This document shows positions 47,083 through 57,230 of a DNA stretch of 64,000 nucleotides, piece after piece. A model generated the notes under the pieces. The model was not told where the DNA came from. It saw only the letters and a program-made list of their open reading frames with translations, and searched no databases. Origin of the DNA: Azoarcus sp. PA01 (GTDB lineage Bacteria > Pseudomonadota > Gammaproteobacteria > Burkholderiales > Rhodocyclaceae); the NCBI GenBank assembly GCA_001274695.2, contig LARU01000002.1, positions 930,001-994,000 on the forward strand, written 5' to 3'. Numbering within the stretch: position 1 is the first letter of the stretch; every line of letters starts with the position of its first letter. The translations under genes and the position numbers were made by a program.

Positions 47083-50000
47083 ATGAGCCACCCTGACGCC
47101 CTGGATCTCGGCCCGCTGAGCTGGGTCAAGACCGAAATCGACCTCGCGCTCGCGCGTGCCGACGAAGCCCTCGAGCAAGCGCTCGGCGCCGCCGCGCCCG
47201 CCGCCTGCGTCCAGTTTGCGCAGACGCATCTGCACCAGGCATGCGGCGCGCTGTCGATCGTCGGCCTCGACGGGCTGAGCCAGTTCGCGTCCTCGCTCGA
47301 CCAGCTGCTGGGCCTGCTCGCGCACGGCGAACGCCCGACCGACGCGGCGACGGTGGAGCTCGCACGCCGTGCGCTGGCGACGATCGGCAACTATCTCGAA
47401 GAGCTGGTGCACGGCACGCCGGACCAGCCGCTGCGCCTCCTGTCGCTCTACGAGGAAATCGGCGCCGTCCGGGGCGTCGCGCCGGTGTCGCCGGCGGAAC
47501 TGTTTTTCCCCGACCTCTCGCTGCGTCCGGCGCGCCGCGGCACGGCGGACGGATTGAACGAAGACGTCCGCCAGCAACAGCTGCGCGCCCACCGCGCGCT
47601 GTTCCAGCGCGGCCTGCTGCAATGGCTGCGCACCCCCGCGGACGTCGCCGGTCCGCAGACGATGCTTGCAGCAGTGCGCGACATCGAAGCCCTGCATACC
47701 GGCACGCCGGTCGGGATGCTGTGGTATGCCGCACAGGCTTTCCTCGAGACGCTGATCCATCAGGACCTGCCGGCACGGCCCGACATCAAGCGCCTGTGCT
47801 CGCAGCTCGACGCCCAGCTCAAGCGCCTGTCCGACATCCCTGCCGTCGTCCCCGACCGCCTCGTGCGCGAGCTGCTGTACTGGACCGCCCAGGCGCCGGC
47901 GCGCACTGAGCACCAGAAGGCCGTCCGCGCGACCTGGCAACTCGACGCGCTGCTTCCGGAACCCGGCGCGACCGTCAGCGCGGCTCCGCTCGCGGCGCTG
48001 CTGAAGACGCTGCAAGGACTGATGAGCGCGGCGAAACAGGCCTGGGACGGCTTCGCGGAAGGCCACGCGGTGGAGCTGCCACGCTTTGACGCGCACCTCG
48101 CCGAACTCGCCGGGCAAGCTTCCCGACTCGGCCGGCCGGCGCTCGACCGGCTGCTTCGCGGCGTCGCCGAGTTCCTCGCATGGCTACGCAAAGACCCGCT
48201 GCACTGCAACGACCCGATTGCGCTGGAAGTGGCGACCGCGCTGCTGCTGTGCGAAGCGGGGCTCGAACGCGGCGCCCCCGGTGCCGAATTTTCCGCGCAC
48301 GTCGATGCTACGGTGGCGCGGCTCGAAGCGCTCGCGCGAGGCGAACCGGTCGCGGCGGTCGAGCGTTCGCCGGCAGCACAGACGGCACGCCGCGCGCAAG
48401 AGCGCGACGCGCTCGGGCAGCTTTCGCGTGAAATCCTGTCGAGCCTTGCGCAAGTCGAGCAGGTGCTCGACGATTTTTTCCGCAACGAGCAAAAACGCGC
48501 GCCGCTCGCGAACCTCGCAAAGCCGCTCAGGCAGATCGCCGGCGCGCTCGCGCTGATCGGCGACGCGCCCGCCGTCGCCCTCGTCGATGACGCTGCCGAC
48601 ACCATCGCCCGCCTCGCGGACGCCGGGCAGGACCTCGATCAGGGCGAACACGAACGGCTCGCGCGGCGACTGTCGGCGCTGGGTTTTTACGTCGAAGCGC
48701 TGCAGCACGGCCCGGCGCGGCTGGAACGCTTCCTCGACGCACGAGACGTCGAAGAGACGCCGGCGCCGGCCGCTGCGCAGGCCGCAGAAGCTGCTGCGCC
48801 ACCGGCAGCCGAAGCCGCCGAACTCGATGCCGAACTGCTCGCGATTTTCATCGAGGAAGCCCATGAAGTCCTGGCGGTGATCGGCGAACGCCTCGAGCTG
48901 TCGGGCCGCGATGCCGATGCGCCCGAGCATCTCGTCGCGATCCGCCGCGGTTTTCACACGCTCAAAGGCAGCGGCCGCATGGTTGGTCTGCACGACCTCG
49001 GCGAGACCGCCTGGGAGATCGAACAGACCCTGAACCGCTGGCTGCAGCTCGAATGGACGCCGTCAGGCGCCCTTCATCAGCTGATCGACGCGGCCCGCGC
49101 GCTGTTACTGGAATGGGTGCGCGATCTGGAAGCCGGTCGAAGTCAGCTGCGGGACGTCGCCGCACTGGTCCTCGAAGCGCAGCGTCTGCGCAGCGACGAG
49201 CGCGCAGTCGAAGCCGCGCCACCTGCCGGACCGGAAGTGATAACCGAGGCGAAGGCAGCCACCGAGCCGCTGGCTGAAATCGCGCTGCCCGAAGACGACG
49301 CGCCGCCGGAGTTTTCCGGCCATCCCGCCGAACCCGACACGCTTCCTGCCTGCACGGCGCTTGACGACGCGACAGCCGACCCCTTCGCTCCGATCGTGCC
49401 CTGCGACGACGAGCTTCTTGTCGGCCTCGAAATCGAGAGCTCGATCTTCGATTTCGGCGATCTTCCCGAAAGCGATCCCGAAGCGACCTTGTTGCCGTTC
49501 GGCCCGGAGACCTTCAGCGTCCCGTCGGACGCGTCGTTCGACGCCGCGGCGCCCACATCCGAGACCGACGAGCCCGCCGCACTGTGCCCGGCCGCCGAGC
49601 GCGAAAGCGTGCGCATCGGCGCGGTGGAGATCAGCCGGCCGCTCTACGACCTTTACATTGGCGAAGGACGTCAGCACCTCGCCGTCCTGCACGCCGAGCT
49701 CGCGCGACTGGATGCCAATCCGACGCTGATACCGGCGGAGGAAGCGCTTCGCGCCGCCCATACGCTGGGGGGCATCTCGGGCACGACGCGACTGATGCCG
49801 CTGCACGAGCTCGCACGCGGACTCGAACACGCGCTCGAACGCCTGCGCGACACTGCACAGGTGCCGACGGCCGAACAGACTGCGCTGCTGAAGTCGGTGA
49901 ACGACACGCTCGACGCGATGCTGGCCGAAGTCGGCGCGCGCCGCATGCCGCTCGCAGTGCCGGAGCTCGTCGAGCAGCTCGACGACCTTGGCCGCGAGAC

Positions 50001-52359
50001 ACCGCTGGAAACCGGCATCGAAGCGCTGCCGCCAGGCGCCGACGGCATCAGCTTCGAAAACCTCGTCGCCGCGCGGCCCGTCGAGACCCCAATCGTGCCG
50101 TCCGGGCCCGGCTTCGCACTCCGGGACGAGCTCGACGCGCAGCTGCTGCTGGTTTTTCTCGACGAAAGCGCCGAGCTGCTCGGCGAGCTGCACGCGGCGC
50201 TGCGCCACTGGCGCGCGGGCGGCGCGGCCGATGCTGCGCAAGCCACGGCGCGCCTGCTGCACACGCTCAAGGGCAGCGCACGCATGGCCGGGGCAATGAC
50301 GCTCGGGCAGCACGTGCACGAACTCGAAGCGCAGCTCGTCGCGGCACTCGAAGCCGGACAGGAGCCGAGCGGCGGGCTCATCGACGAACTGACCGCCGGG
50401 CTCGATCGGGCCGAACAGCTGATCGACGCGATCGCCGGCGGCGAACCCGCACCCCAGGCACCTGCATCGGGGCATGCAGCGCCGGCAACGCCAGCCGAGC
50501 AGGAAGGGGCGAGCGGCGCCGCGACCTTGCGCGTGCGCGCAGACGCGGTCGATCGCTTCGTCAACCAGGCGGGCGAAATCGGCATCACCCGCACGCGCGT
50601 CGCCGGCGAACTGCGCACGCTGCGCCGCTCGCTGCTCGACCTGACCGAAAACGTCATCCGCCTGCGCAACCAGCTGCGCGAAGTCGAGCTCCAGGCTGAC
50701 GTGCAGATGCAGTCCCGCCTCGCGCGCAGCGACGCGCACGACGGCGAGTTCGACCCGCTCGAGATGGACCGCTACACGCGGCTGCAGGAACTCACGCGAA
50801 TGATGGCCGAAAGCGTCGGCGACGTGACGACCGTCCAGCAGAGCCTGTTGCGCAACCTCGACGGCGCCGAGCTCGCGCTCAACAGCCAGGCGCGCCTGTC
50901 GCGCGATCTGCAGCAGGCGCTGATGCAGGTGCGCATGGTGCCGTTCGACAGCCTCGCCGACCGGCTCTACCGCGTCGTGCGCCAGAGCGCGAAGGAACTG
51001 GGCAAGCGTGCCGACCTCGACTTGCGCGGCGGACGCCTCGAGATCGACCGCAGCGTGCTCGAACATCTGGTCGCGCCGCTCGAACACCTGCTGCGCAACG
51101 CCGTCGCGCACGGCATCGAACTGCCCGACGCGCGGCGCGCCGCCGGCAAAGGCGAAATCGGCCGGATCACGCTGAGCGTGAGCCAGGAAGGCAACGAAAT
51201 CGCGATCACGCTCGCCGACGACGGTGGCGGCCTCGACTACCGGCGCATCGCCGAACAGGCACGCGCGAGCGGCCTGCTCGGCGCCGACGAGGCGGCCGAC
51301 GAGTGGCGTCTGACGAACCTGATCTTCATCCCGGGTTTTTCGACCGCGGCCAGCGTGTCGCCGCTCGCCGGCCGCGGCGTCGGCATGGATGTCGTGAAGT
51401 CCGAGACGGCGGCGGCGGGCGGGCGCATCGACGTCCATGCCGAAGTCGGCCGCGGCACCGAGTTCCGCATCCATCTGCCGCTCACGCTCGCCGTCACGCA
51501 GGCCTTGCTCGTTCGCGCCGGCGGCCGGACTTACGCGATCCCGTCGAGCATGATCGCGCAAGTGCTCGAACTCAAGGCCGAGCCGCTCGACGCGCTGCGG
51601 CGCGAAGGCAGCACCGAGTGGCAGAGCCGGCACTTCGCGTACCGCTATCTTCCGCAGCTGCTCGGCGAGCGCTTCGCCCAGCCTCCCGAGCAGCGCTTCA
51701 ACTGGGTGCTGCTGCTGCGCGTCGGCGCGCAGACGCTGGCGCTGCACGTCGATGCGCTGCGCGGCAACCAGGAAATCGTCGTCAAGAGCGCCGGTCCGCA
51801 GCTCGCGCGCCTGGTCGGCATTTCCGGCGCAACCGTGCTCGGCGACGGCGAGATCGTGCTGATCCTGAACCCGGTCGCGCTGGCAAGCCGCCGCGTCGCC
51901 GAAGCCGCCGCGAGCGCGGCAAACGCCGGCGGCGAAGCGCCGGAACCGCTGGAGCCGTTCGAAGCGGCGCCGCTCCGTGTCCCCACCGTGATGGTCGTCG
52001 ACGATTCGCTGACGGTGCGCAAGATCACCGGACGCCTGCTGGAACGCGAAGGCTACCGGGTCGTCGTCGCGAAGGACGGCGTCGATGCGCTGGAGCGGCT
52101 GCTCGAAGCGGTGCCGGACGTGATCCTGTCGGACATCGAGATGCCGCGCATGGACGGCTTCGACCTGCTGCGCAACATCCGCGCCCACGAGCGCACGCGC
52201 GACGTGCCGGTGATCATGATCACGTCGCGACTCGCCGACAAACACCGCGAGTACGCCGGACGCCTCGGCGCGAACCATTATCTGGGCAAGCCGTACGACG
52301 AGAACGAGCTGCTCGGGCTGTTGCGCACGCACACCGGGCAAGCCGCCGTGGCGGCCTGA
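47083..52359 (+). CDS. pilL: Pil-Chp hybrid histidine kinase PilL/ChpA
   Basis: This 1758-residue CheA-type kinase has an N-terminal Hpt-like region (HLHQACGALSIVG), a Hpt with FHTLKGSGRM near residue 625, a degenerate one with AHTLGGISGT near 890 and another Hpt with LLHTLKGSARM near 1063. Next come the dimerisation region, HATPase (PLEHLLRNAVAHGIE, ITLADDGGGLDY, GRGVGMDVVK), a CheW domain and a C-terminal receiver (VVDDSLTVRKITGRLL, DVILSDIEMPRMDGF, Lys in YLGKPYDE). It controls pilus extension and retraction through PilG and PilH. The start ATG 47083 has CGAGGACGCCC in front. Confidence 0.95.
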   Translation: MSHPDALDLGPLSWVKTEIDLALARADEALEQALGAAAPAACVQFAQTHLHQACGALSIVGLDGLSQFASSLDQLLGLLAHGERPTDAATVELARRALATIGNYLEELVHGTPDQPLRLLSLYEEIGAVRGVAPVSPAELFFPDLSLRPARRGTADGLNEDVRQQQLRAHRALFQRGLLQWLRTPADVAGPQTMLAAVRDIEALHTGTPVGMLWYAAQAFLETLIHQDLPARPDIKRLCSQLDAQLKRLSDIPAVVPDRLVRELLYWTAQAPARTEHQKAVRATWQLDALLPEPGATVSAAPLAALLKTLQGLMSAAKQAWDGFAEGHAVELPRFDAHLAELAGQASRLGRPALDRLLRGVAEFLAWLRKDPLHCNDPIALEVATALLLCEAGLERGAPGAEFSAHVDATVARLEALARGEPVAAVERSPAAQTARRAQERDALGQLSREILSSLAQVEQVLDDFFRNEQKRAPLANLAKPLRQIAGALALIGDAPAVALVDDAADTIARLADAGQDLDQGEHERLARRLSALGFYVEALQHGPARLERFLDARDVEETPAPAAAQAAEAAAPPAAEAAELDAELLAIFIEEAHEVLAVIGERLELSGRDADAPEHLVAIRRGFHTLKGSGRMVGLHDLGETAWEIEQTLNRWLQLEWTPSGALHQLIDAARALLLEWVRDLEAGRSQLRDVAALVLEAQRLRSDERAVEAAPPAGPEVITEAKAATEPLAEIALPEDDAPPEFSGHPAEPDTLPACTALDDATADPFAPIVPCDDELLVGLEIESSIFDFGDLPESDPEATLLPFGPETFSVPSDASFDAAAPTSETDEPAALCPAAERESVRIGAVEISRPLYDLYIGEGRQHLAVLHAELARLDANPTLIPAEEALRAAHTLGGISGTTRLMPLHELARGLEHALERLRDTAQVPTAEQTALLKSVNDTLDAMLAEVGARRMPLAVPELVEQLDDLGRETPLETGIEALPPGADGISFENLVAARPVETPIVPSGPGFALRDELDAQLLLVFLDESAELLGELHAALRHWRAGGAADAAQATARLLHTLKGSARMAGAMTLGQHVHELEAQLVAALEAGQEPSGGLIDELTAGLDRAEQLIDAIAGGEPAPQAPASGHAAPATPAEQEGASGAATLRVRADAVDRFVNQAGEIGITRTRVAGELRTLRRSLLDLTENVIRLRNQLREVELQADVQMQSRLARSDAHDGEFDPLEMDRYTRLQELTRMMAESVGDVTTVQQSLLRNLDGAELALNSQARLSRDLQQALMQVRMVPFDSLADRLYRVVRQSAKELGKRADLDLRGGRLEIDRSVLEHLVAPLEHLLRNAVAHGIELPDARRAAGKGEIGRITLSVSQEGNEIAITLADDGGGLDYRRIAEQARASGLLGADEAADEWRLTNLIFIPGFSTAASVSPLAGRGVGMDVVKSETAAAGGRIDVHAEVGRGTEFRIHLPLTLAVTQALLVRAGGRTYAIPSSMIAQVLELKAEPLDALRREGSTEWQSRHFAYRYLPQLLGERFAQPPEQRFNWVLLLRVGAQTLALHVDALRGNQEIVVKSAGPQLARLVGISGATVLGDGEIVLILNPVALASRRVAEAAASAANAGGEAPEPLEPFEAAPLRVPTVMVVDDSLTVRKITGRLLEREGYRVVVAKDGVDALERLLEAVPDVILSDIEMPRMDGFDLLRNIRAHERTRDVPVIMITSRLADKHREYAGRLGANHYLGKPYDENELLGLLRTHTGQAAVAA

Positions 52360-52493
52360 CGACGGGTGCGGAGAAAACGGCGGCCTGGGAGCGTCAGTTG
52401 CTACGCAGGAGCTGCCCCGAGGGCGCTGCGGCGAAAGATCTCCCTTCCGCCGCATTCCTGCGCATCCTCGCCACGACGAGCTAAAATGCACCC

Positions 52494-53060
52494 ATGAGCG
52501 CAATCACTTCGAATCTCACGCACCATTTCCTGATCGCCATGCCGAACATGGCCGATCCGAATTTCGTGCGCAGCCTCACCTACATCGCTGAGCATAACGA
52601 GCAGGGCGCGCTCGGGATCATCGTCAATCGACCGATCGACATGACGCTCGCGGCGCTGTTCGAACGCATCGACGTGCCGCTCGAAGCCGACGGGCTCGCC
52701 GGCCAGCCGGTTTATTTCGGCGGCCCGGTGCAGACCGATCGCGGCTTCGTGCTGCACCGTCCGGCCGGCGAATGGCATTCGACGCTCGTCGTCAACGACG
52801 AAGTCGGCCTGACGAGTTCGCGCGACATCCTGCAGGCGGTCGGCGCCAGCGGCGAGCCGCCCGAAGTGCTGGTGACGCTCGGCTACGCGGGGTGGACCGC
52901 CGGTCAGCTCGAGCAGGAGATCGCGGACAACAGCTGGCTGACCGTGCCGGCCGACCTCGCGATCGTTTTCGGACTCCCGCCCGAGGAGCGCCTCGCCGCG
53001 GCGATGCAAATGCTCGGCATCGATTTCGCGAACCTGAGCGAGTCCGCGGGGCATGCCTGA
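52494..53060 (+). CDS. yqgE: YqgE/AlgH family protein (UPF0301)
   Basis: This 188-residue protein has the family features [50 protein letters not shown] and [17 protein letters not shown]. The biochemical role is not established. It is almost always next to ruvX, as here, with an eight-base overlap. It starts a tight group ending with the pyrimidine genes. Confidence 0.95.
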   Translation: MSAITSNLTHHFLIAMPNMADPNFVRSLTYIAEHNEQGALGIIVNRPIDMTLAALFERIDVPLEADGLAGQPVYFGGPVQTDRGFVLHRPAGEWHSTLVVNDEVGLTSSRDILQAVGASGEPPEVLVTLGYAGWTAGQLEQEIADNSWLTVPADLAIVFGLPPEERLAAAMQMLGIDFANLSESAGHA

Positions 53061-53523
53061 CGTGCCGGGTCGGGCGCCCGCCGCCCTGCCCGCCCGTGGC
53101 ACCCTGCTCGGCTTCGACTTCGGTCTCGCGCGGGTCGGCGTTGCCGTCGGCGAACTCGAAACCGGCCGTGCGAATGCGCTGCTGACCCTCCACGGCGAAG
53201 CCAGCGCGCCGCGCTTCGCGGCGATCGCCAAGCTCCTCGACGAATGGCGGCCGGTCGGACTGGTGGTCGGCATGCCGCGCCATCTCGACGGCACGCCACA
53301 CGAAATGACCGCCCGCTGCCGGCGTTTCGCGAACCAGCTGCATGGCCGGTTCGGCCTGCCGGTGCTCGAATGCGACGAGCGGCTGTCGTCGGCCGCGGCG
53401 GACGCCGCGCTGGCCGAAGCGGGGACGCACGACTGGCGCGCCCGCAAGCAAGTCCTCGACGCGGTCGCGGCCCAGCTCATCCTGCAACACTTTCTGGACA
53501 CTCATGGACATGCAAAGCCTTGA
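53053..53523 (+). CDS. ruvX: Holliday junction resolvase-like RuvX (YqgF)
   Basis: This 156-residue RNase H-fold nuclease has [45 protein letters not shown] and a late Asp in [15 protein letters not shown]. The family processes the 5' end of pre-16S rRNA. It overlaps yqgE by eight bases and pyrR by 20 bases, so the genes are transcribed together. Confidence 0.95.
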   Translation: MPDVPGRAPAALPARGTLLGFDFGLARVGVAVGELETGRANALLTLHGEASAPRFAAIAKLLDEWRPVGLVVGMPRHLDGTPHEMTARCRRFANQLHGRFGLPVLECDERLSSAAADAALAEAGTHDWRARKQVLDAVAAQLILQHFLDTHGHAKP

Positions 53524-54010
53524 TGCCGAGGCGCTCTGCAAGACGCTGGTCGAGCAGATGCGCCCGCACGTCTCACCGGCGACCGCGCTGGTGGGCATCC
53601 ATACCGGCGGCGTGTGGCTCGCCGAGCGCCTGCACCGCGCGCTCGGCCTGAGCCAGCCGCCGGGTTCGATCGACGTGTCGTTCTACCGCGACGACTTCGG
53701 CTCGAAAGGGCTGCACCCGCAGCTCAAGCGCACCGAAATCCCGTTCACGGTCGAAGGCGCCGACGTGATCATCGTCGACGACGTGCTCTACACCGGACGC
53801 ACGACGCGCGCGGCGATCAACGAGCTGTTCGACTTCGGCCGCCCGGCGCGCGTCGACCTCGCGGTGCTCATCGACCGCGGCGGCCGCGAACTGCCGATCG
53901 CGCCGCGCTACTGCGCGCTGACCCTGCCCGAACCCCTGCCCGCGAACCGGAGCCTGCAGCTCGAGACCGGCGCGACGGGCGAACTGACGCTGAGGCTGAT
54001 CGATGCGTAA
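53504..54010 (+). CDS. pyrR: PyrR bifunctional regulator / uracil phosphoribosyltransferase-like
   Basis: This 168-residue PRTase-fold protein has [29 protein letters not shown], the PRPP loop [18 protein letters not shown] and [11 protein letters not shown]. In Gram-positive bacteria PyrR binds pyr mRNA; in proteobacteria it mostly acts as a PRTase-like partner of the pyrB operon. No attenuator is evident here. The start ATG 53504 lies inside ruvX and the stop overlaps pyrB by eight bases. Confidence 0.95.
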   Translation: MDMQSLDAEALCKTLVEQMRPHVSPATALVGIHTGGVWLAERLHRALGLSQPPGSIDVSFYRDDFGSKGLHPQLKRTEIPFTVEGADVIIVDDVLYTGRTTRAAINELFDFGRPARVDLAVLIDRGGRELPIAPRYCALTLPEPLPANRSLQLETGATGELTLRLIDA

Positions 54011-54974
54011 TCCGCAGCTCAACAAACACGGCGAACTGCAGCACCTGCTGACGATCGACGGCCTGCCGCGCAGCATCCTGACCGCGATCCTCGACACCGC
54101 CGCGCCGTTCACCGAAGTCGCCGAACGCGAAGTGAAGAAGCTGCCGCTGTTGCGCGGCAAGAGCATCTTCAACCTGTTCTTCGAGAACTCCACGCGCACG
54201 CGCACGACGTTCGAGATCGCCGCGAAGCGCCTGTCGGCGGACGTCGTCAATCTCAACGTGTCGACCTCGTCGGCCGCCAAAGGCGAGAGCCTGCTCGACA
54301 CCGTCGACAACCTGTCCGCGATGCAGGCCGACATGTTCGTCGTGCGCCACGCCGCGAGCGGCGCGCCGTTCCTGATCGCGCAGCACCTCTTCACGACCGG
54401 GCGTGACCACATCCACGTCGTCAATGCCGGAGACGGACGCCACGCGCACCCGACGCAGGGGCTGCTCGACATGTACACGATCCGGCACTTCAAGCGCGAC
54501 TTCACGAACCTCACCGTCGCGATCGTCGGCGACGTGCTGCATTCGCGCGTCGCGCGCTCGCAGATCGGCGCGCTGACGACGCTCGGCGTGCCCGAAGTGC
54601 GCGTCATCGGCCCGAAGACGCTGCTGCCGACCGACGTCGAGCGGCTCGGCGTGCGCGTCTTCCACGACATCCGCGAAGGCCTGCGCGGCGTAGACGTCGT
54701 GATGATGCTGCGGCTGCAGAACGAGCGCATGAACGGCGCGCTGCTGCCGACGCCGCAGGAGTTCTACAAGGTGTGGGGCCTGACTGCCGAGAAGCTCGCA
54801 CTGGCGAAGCCCGACGCGATCGTGATGCACCCGGGGCCGATGAACCGCGGCGTCGAGATCGATTCGTCGGTCGCCGACGGCGCGCAGGCGGTGATCCTGC
54901 CGCAGGTCACGTTCGGCATCGCGGTGCGCATGGCAGTCATGAGCATGCTGGCCGGCCAGCAGGGGAGCAAGTAA
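54003..54974 (+). CDS. pyrB: Aspartate carbamoyltransferase catalytic subunit
   Basis: This 323-residue enzyme makes carbamoyl-aspartate in UMP synthesis. The carbamoyl-phosphate site is [19 protein letters not shown], followed by [26 protein letters not shown] and [14 protein letters not shown]. The size fits the class that assembles with a PyrC-like partner instead of PyrI, and that partner gene follows one base later. Confidence 0.98.
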   Translation: MRNPQLNKHGELQHLLTIDGLPRSILTAILDTAAPFTEVAEREVKKLPLLRGKSIFNLFFENSTRTRTTFEIAAKRLSADVVNLNVSTSSAAKGESLLDTVDNLSAMQADMFVVRHAASGAPFLIAQHLFTTGRDHIHVVNAGDGRHAHPTQGLLDMYTIRHFKRDFTNLTVAIVGDVLHSRVARSQIGALTTLGVPEVRVIGPKTLLPTDVERLGVRVFHDIREGLRGVDVVMMLRLQNERMNGALLPTPQEFYKVWGLTAEKLALAKPDAIVMHPGPMNRGVEIDSSVADGAQAVILPQVTFGIAVRMAVMSMLAGQQGSK

Positions 54975-56252
54975 ATGAAGATTCGCATCGCCAATGGCCG
55001 CGTCATCGACCCGGCCAATGGAGTCGACGACACGCGCGACATGTATCTCGCGGACGGCAAGATCGTCGCCCACGGCCGCGCCCCCGACGGGTTCGCCGCG
55101 GAACGCACGATCGACGCGACCGGCCTCGTCGTCGCACCCGGCCTGATCGATCTCGCGGCGCGCCTGCGCGAGCCGGGCTTCGAATACCGCGCGACGCTCG
55201 AATCCGAAATGGACGCGGCGATGGCGGGCGGCGTCACGAGCCTCGCGATCCCGCCCGACACCGATCCCGTGCTCGACGAACCCGGCCTCGTCGAAATGCT
55301 GTGCTACCGGGCGAAGAAGCTCAACCGTGCGCACGTCTATCCGGTCGGCGCACTGACGGTCGGGCTCAACGGCGAGCGCCTGTCGGAGATGGCCGAGCTC
55401 GTCGAAGCCGGCTGCGTCGCGTTCGGCCAGGCGAACGTGCCGGTCGTCGATAGCGCAGTGCTGCTGCGGGCGATGCAGTACGCCGCGACTTTCGGCTTCC
55501 GCGTGTGGCTGCAGCCGCTCGCGCCTTTCCTGTCGCGCGGTTTCGCGCACGACGGCGAAGTCGCGACCCGCCTCGGCCTGCCGGGCATCCCGACCGCTGC
55601 GGAAACGATCGCGCTGTATGCCCACCTCCAGCTCGCCCGCGCGACCGGCGCACGCCTGCACGTGACGCGCTTGTCGAGCGCCGAAGGGCTCGCGCTGATC
55701 CGGCAGGCGCGCGCCGACGGGCTCGACGTCACCTGCGACGTGTCGGTCAACCACCTGCACCTGTCCGAGATGGACATCGGCTACTTCAACAGCAACTGCC
55801 ACCTCGTGCCGCCGCTGCGCAGCCAGCGCGACCGCGACGCGTTGCGGCAGGGGCTCGCCGACGGCAGCATCGACGCGCTGTGCTCCGACCACACGCCGGT
55901 CGATGACAACGGCAAGCTCACGCCGTTCAGCGAATCCGAGCCCGGCGCGACCGGCCTCGAACTGCTGCTGCCGCTGACGCTGAAGTGGGCGCAGGAAACG
56001 GGGCTGCCGCTGGGTCAGGCGCTCGCTCGCGTCACGTCCGACGCGGCACGCATCATCGGCATCACGAAAGCCGGGCATCTCAGCGCGGGGGCGCGGGCCG
56101 ACCTGTGCCTGTTCGATCCGGCCGCCCACACGACGGTGCGCCGTGACACGCTGCGCAGCCAGGGCAAGAACACGCCTTTCCTCGGGCTGGAACTGCCGGG
56201 ACGCGTGCATTACACGCTGGTCGAAGGTCAGGTGATGCACGAGCTGAGCTGA
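54975..56252 (+). CDS. pyrC: Dihydroorotase-like protein PyrC' lacking zinc ligands
   Basis: This 425-residue amidohydrolase-fold homologue of dihydroorotase has lost the first metal motif: the usual DxHxHLREPG is DLAARLREPG, and the Asn/Asp substrate segment is LAIPPDTDPV. The later regions VTRLSSAEG, SVNHLHLSEMD and CSDHTPVDDN are partly kept. In Pseudomonas-type ATCase the equivalent non-catalytic PyrC' is a structural partner of PyrB, and that is the likely role here. A true dihydroorotase must be encoded elsewhere. CAGGGGAGCAAGTAA lies before the ATG. Confidence 0.93.
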   Translation: MKIRIANGRVIDPANGVDDTRDMYLADGKIVAHGRAPDGFAAERTIDATGLVVAPGLIDLAARLREPGFEYRATLESEMDAAMAGGVTSLAIPPDTDPVLDEPGLVEMLCYRAKKLNRAHVYPVGALTVGLNGERLSEMAELVEAGCVAFGQANVPVVDSAVLLRAMQYAATFGFRVWLQPLAPFLSRGFAHDGEVATRLGLPGIPTAAETIALYAHLQLARATGARLHVTRLSSAEGLALIRQARADGLDVTCDVSVNHLHLSEMDIGYFNSNCHLVPPLRSQRDRDALRQGLADGSIDALCSDHTPVDDNGKLTPFSESEPGATGLELLLPLTLKWAQETGLPLGQALARVTSDAARIIGITKAGHLSAGARADLCLFDPAAHTTVRRDTLRSQGKNTPFLGLELPGRVHYTLVEGQVMHELS

Positions 56253-56347
56253 GCTTGAGCTGAACACCTCGTTGGACCGGCTCGACGGGAGCTGGGGTGA
56301 TGCAGGCGGGACGCCGATCGGTCACCCCCGCCTCCGCAGCGAACGAG

Positions 56348-56641
56348 CTACCCGAGCGCGCGCAGACGGGCGAGCGCTTCGCTGCCCGCCCCTTCGATCC
56401 GCACGCGTTTCGCGCGCGAAGTTTCGCCGCTGACGAGGCTCACCGCTGAACGGCCGACGCCGCAGAAAGCGGCGAGAAAAACCGTCAGCGCGGCGTTCGC
56501 ATTGCCATCGACGGGCGGCGCGGCGAGACGCAGCTTCATCGCGTCGCCGTGCGGACCGACGAATTCCGTCTTTTTCGCTGCCGGCTGCACATGCAGCGAC
56601 AGGACGAGGCTGCCGTCCGCAGCTTCACGCAGCCAGTCCAC
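56348..56641 (-). CDS. yggU: YggU/DUF167 family protein
   Basis: This protein of about 97 residues has LVLSLHVQPAAKKTEFVGPHGDAMKLRLAAPPVDGNAN-like order, broken into LHVQPAAKKTEF and KLRLAAPPVDGNANAALTVF, then SGETSRAKRVRIEG. The function is unknown; it is conserved beside yggT. The start is taken as GTG 56641, as in homologues that begin at this point; a TTG at 56668 would overlap yggT by 23 bases. It ends convergent to pyrC. Confidence 0.9.
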   Translation of the reverse strand: MDWLREAADGSLVLSLHVQPAAKKTEFVGPHGDAMKLRLAAPPVDGNANAALTVFLAAFCGVGRSAVSLVSGETSRAKRVRIEGAGSEALARLRALG

Positions 56642-56645
56642 GCTG

Positions 56646-57224
56646 TCAGCCGACGAGCAGCGCCGCAAAGTTGCCGCGCAGGCTGCTGACGACCATCAGC
56701 ACGATCTGCAGCACCAGCAGCAGTACGAGCGGCGACAGGTCGACGTTCGCGATCGGCGGAATCACGCGGCGGAACGGCCGCAGGAACGGCGCCGACAGAT
56801 TGTGGAACACCGATGCGGCCGGGGCATGCGGGCTGACCCACGACAGCACCGCCGACATCAGCACCACGGCGATGACCAGGTAGATCGCCATGCGCAACAG
56901 CTCGAGCAGCCCGAGCCCCCAGACGCCGAGCAGCAGGCCGGCGACGCTGCCGTCGAGCGGCACGCCCCTGACCCACAGCTCGATGAACACCATCAGCGTC
57001 TGCAGCACCCACGCCGGCACGAGGCTCGCGAGGTCGATCCCCATCAGGCCGGGAATCACGCGGCGCAGCGGACGGACGACCCAGTCGGTCGTCGCGACGA
57101 CGAACTGGCCGATCTGGTTGCGGAACGACACCCGCTGCCACTGCATGAAGAAGCGGGCGAGCAGCATCAGCGTCAGAAAGCCCGCGGCGGTGTTCAGGAT
57201 CAGGAGCAGCACGTTGCCGAGCAT
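56646..57224 (-). CDS. yggT: YggT family membrane protein
   Basis: This 192-residue inner-membrane protein consists of two YggT repeats. Each has a hydrophobic helix pair with the family pattern: LLARFFMQWQRVSFRNQIGQF and PLRRVIPGLMGIDLASLV in the first, FLRPFRRVIPPIANVDLSPL in the second. Its role may lie in osmotic stress or cell-division-related membrane functions; this is unsettled. It lies six bases after proC in the same unit. Confidence 0.93.
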   Translation of the reverse strand: MLGNVLLLILNTAAGFLTLMLLARFFMQWQRVSFRNQIGQFVVATTDWVVRPLRRVIPGLMGIDLASLVPAWVLQTLMVFIELWVRGVPLDGSVAGLLLGVWGLGLLELLRMAIYLVIAVVLMSAVLSWVSPHAPAASVFHNLSAPFLRPFRRVIPPIANVDLSPLVLLLVLQIVLMVVSSLRGNFAALLVG

Positions 57225-57230
57225 GGGCGA

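Noticed and set aside
49105..52503. Minus-strand open frame of 1132 codons opposite pilL
   Set aside because: It is the antisense image of a clear PilL reading frame in GC-rich DNA, full of Arg/Gln/His runs and without any recognisable domain.
56253..56347. Rho-independent terminator between pyrC and yggU
   Set aside because: A 7-bp stem (AGGCGGG with CCCGCCT) exists, but the loop is long and no T-run follows on either strand.
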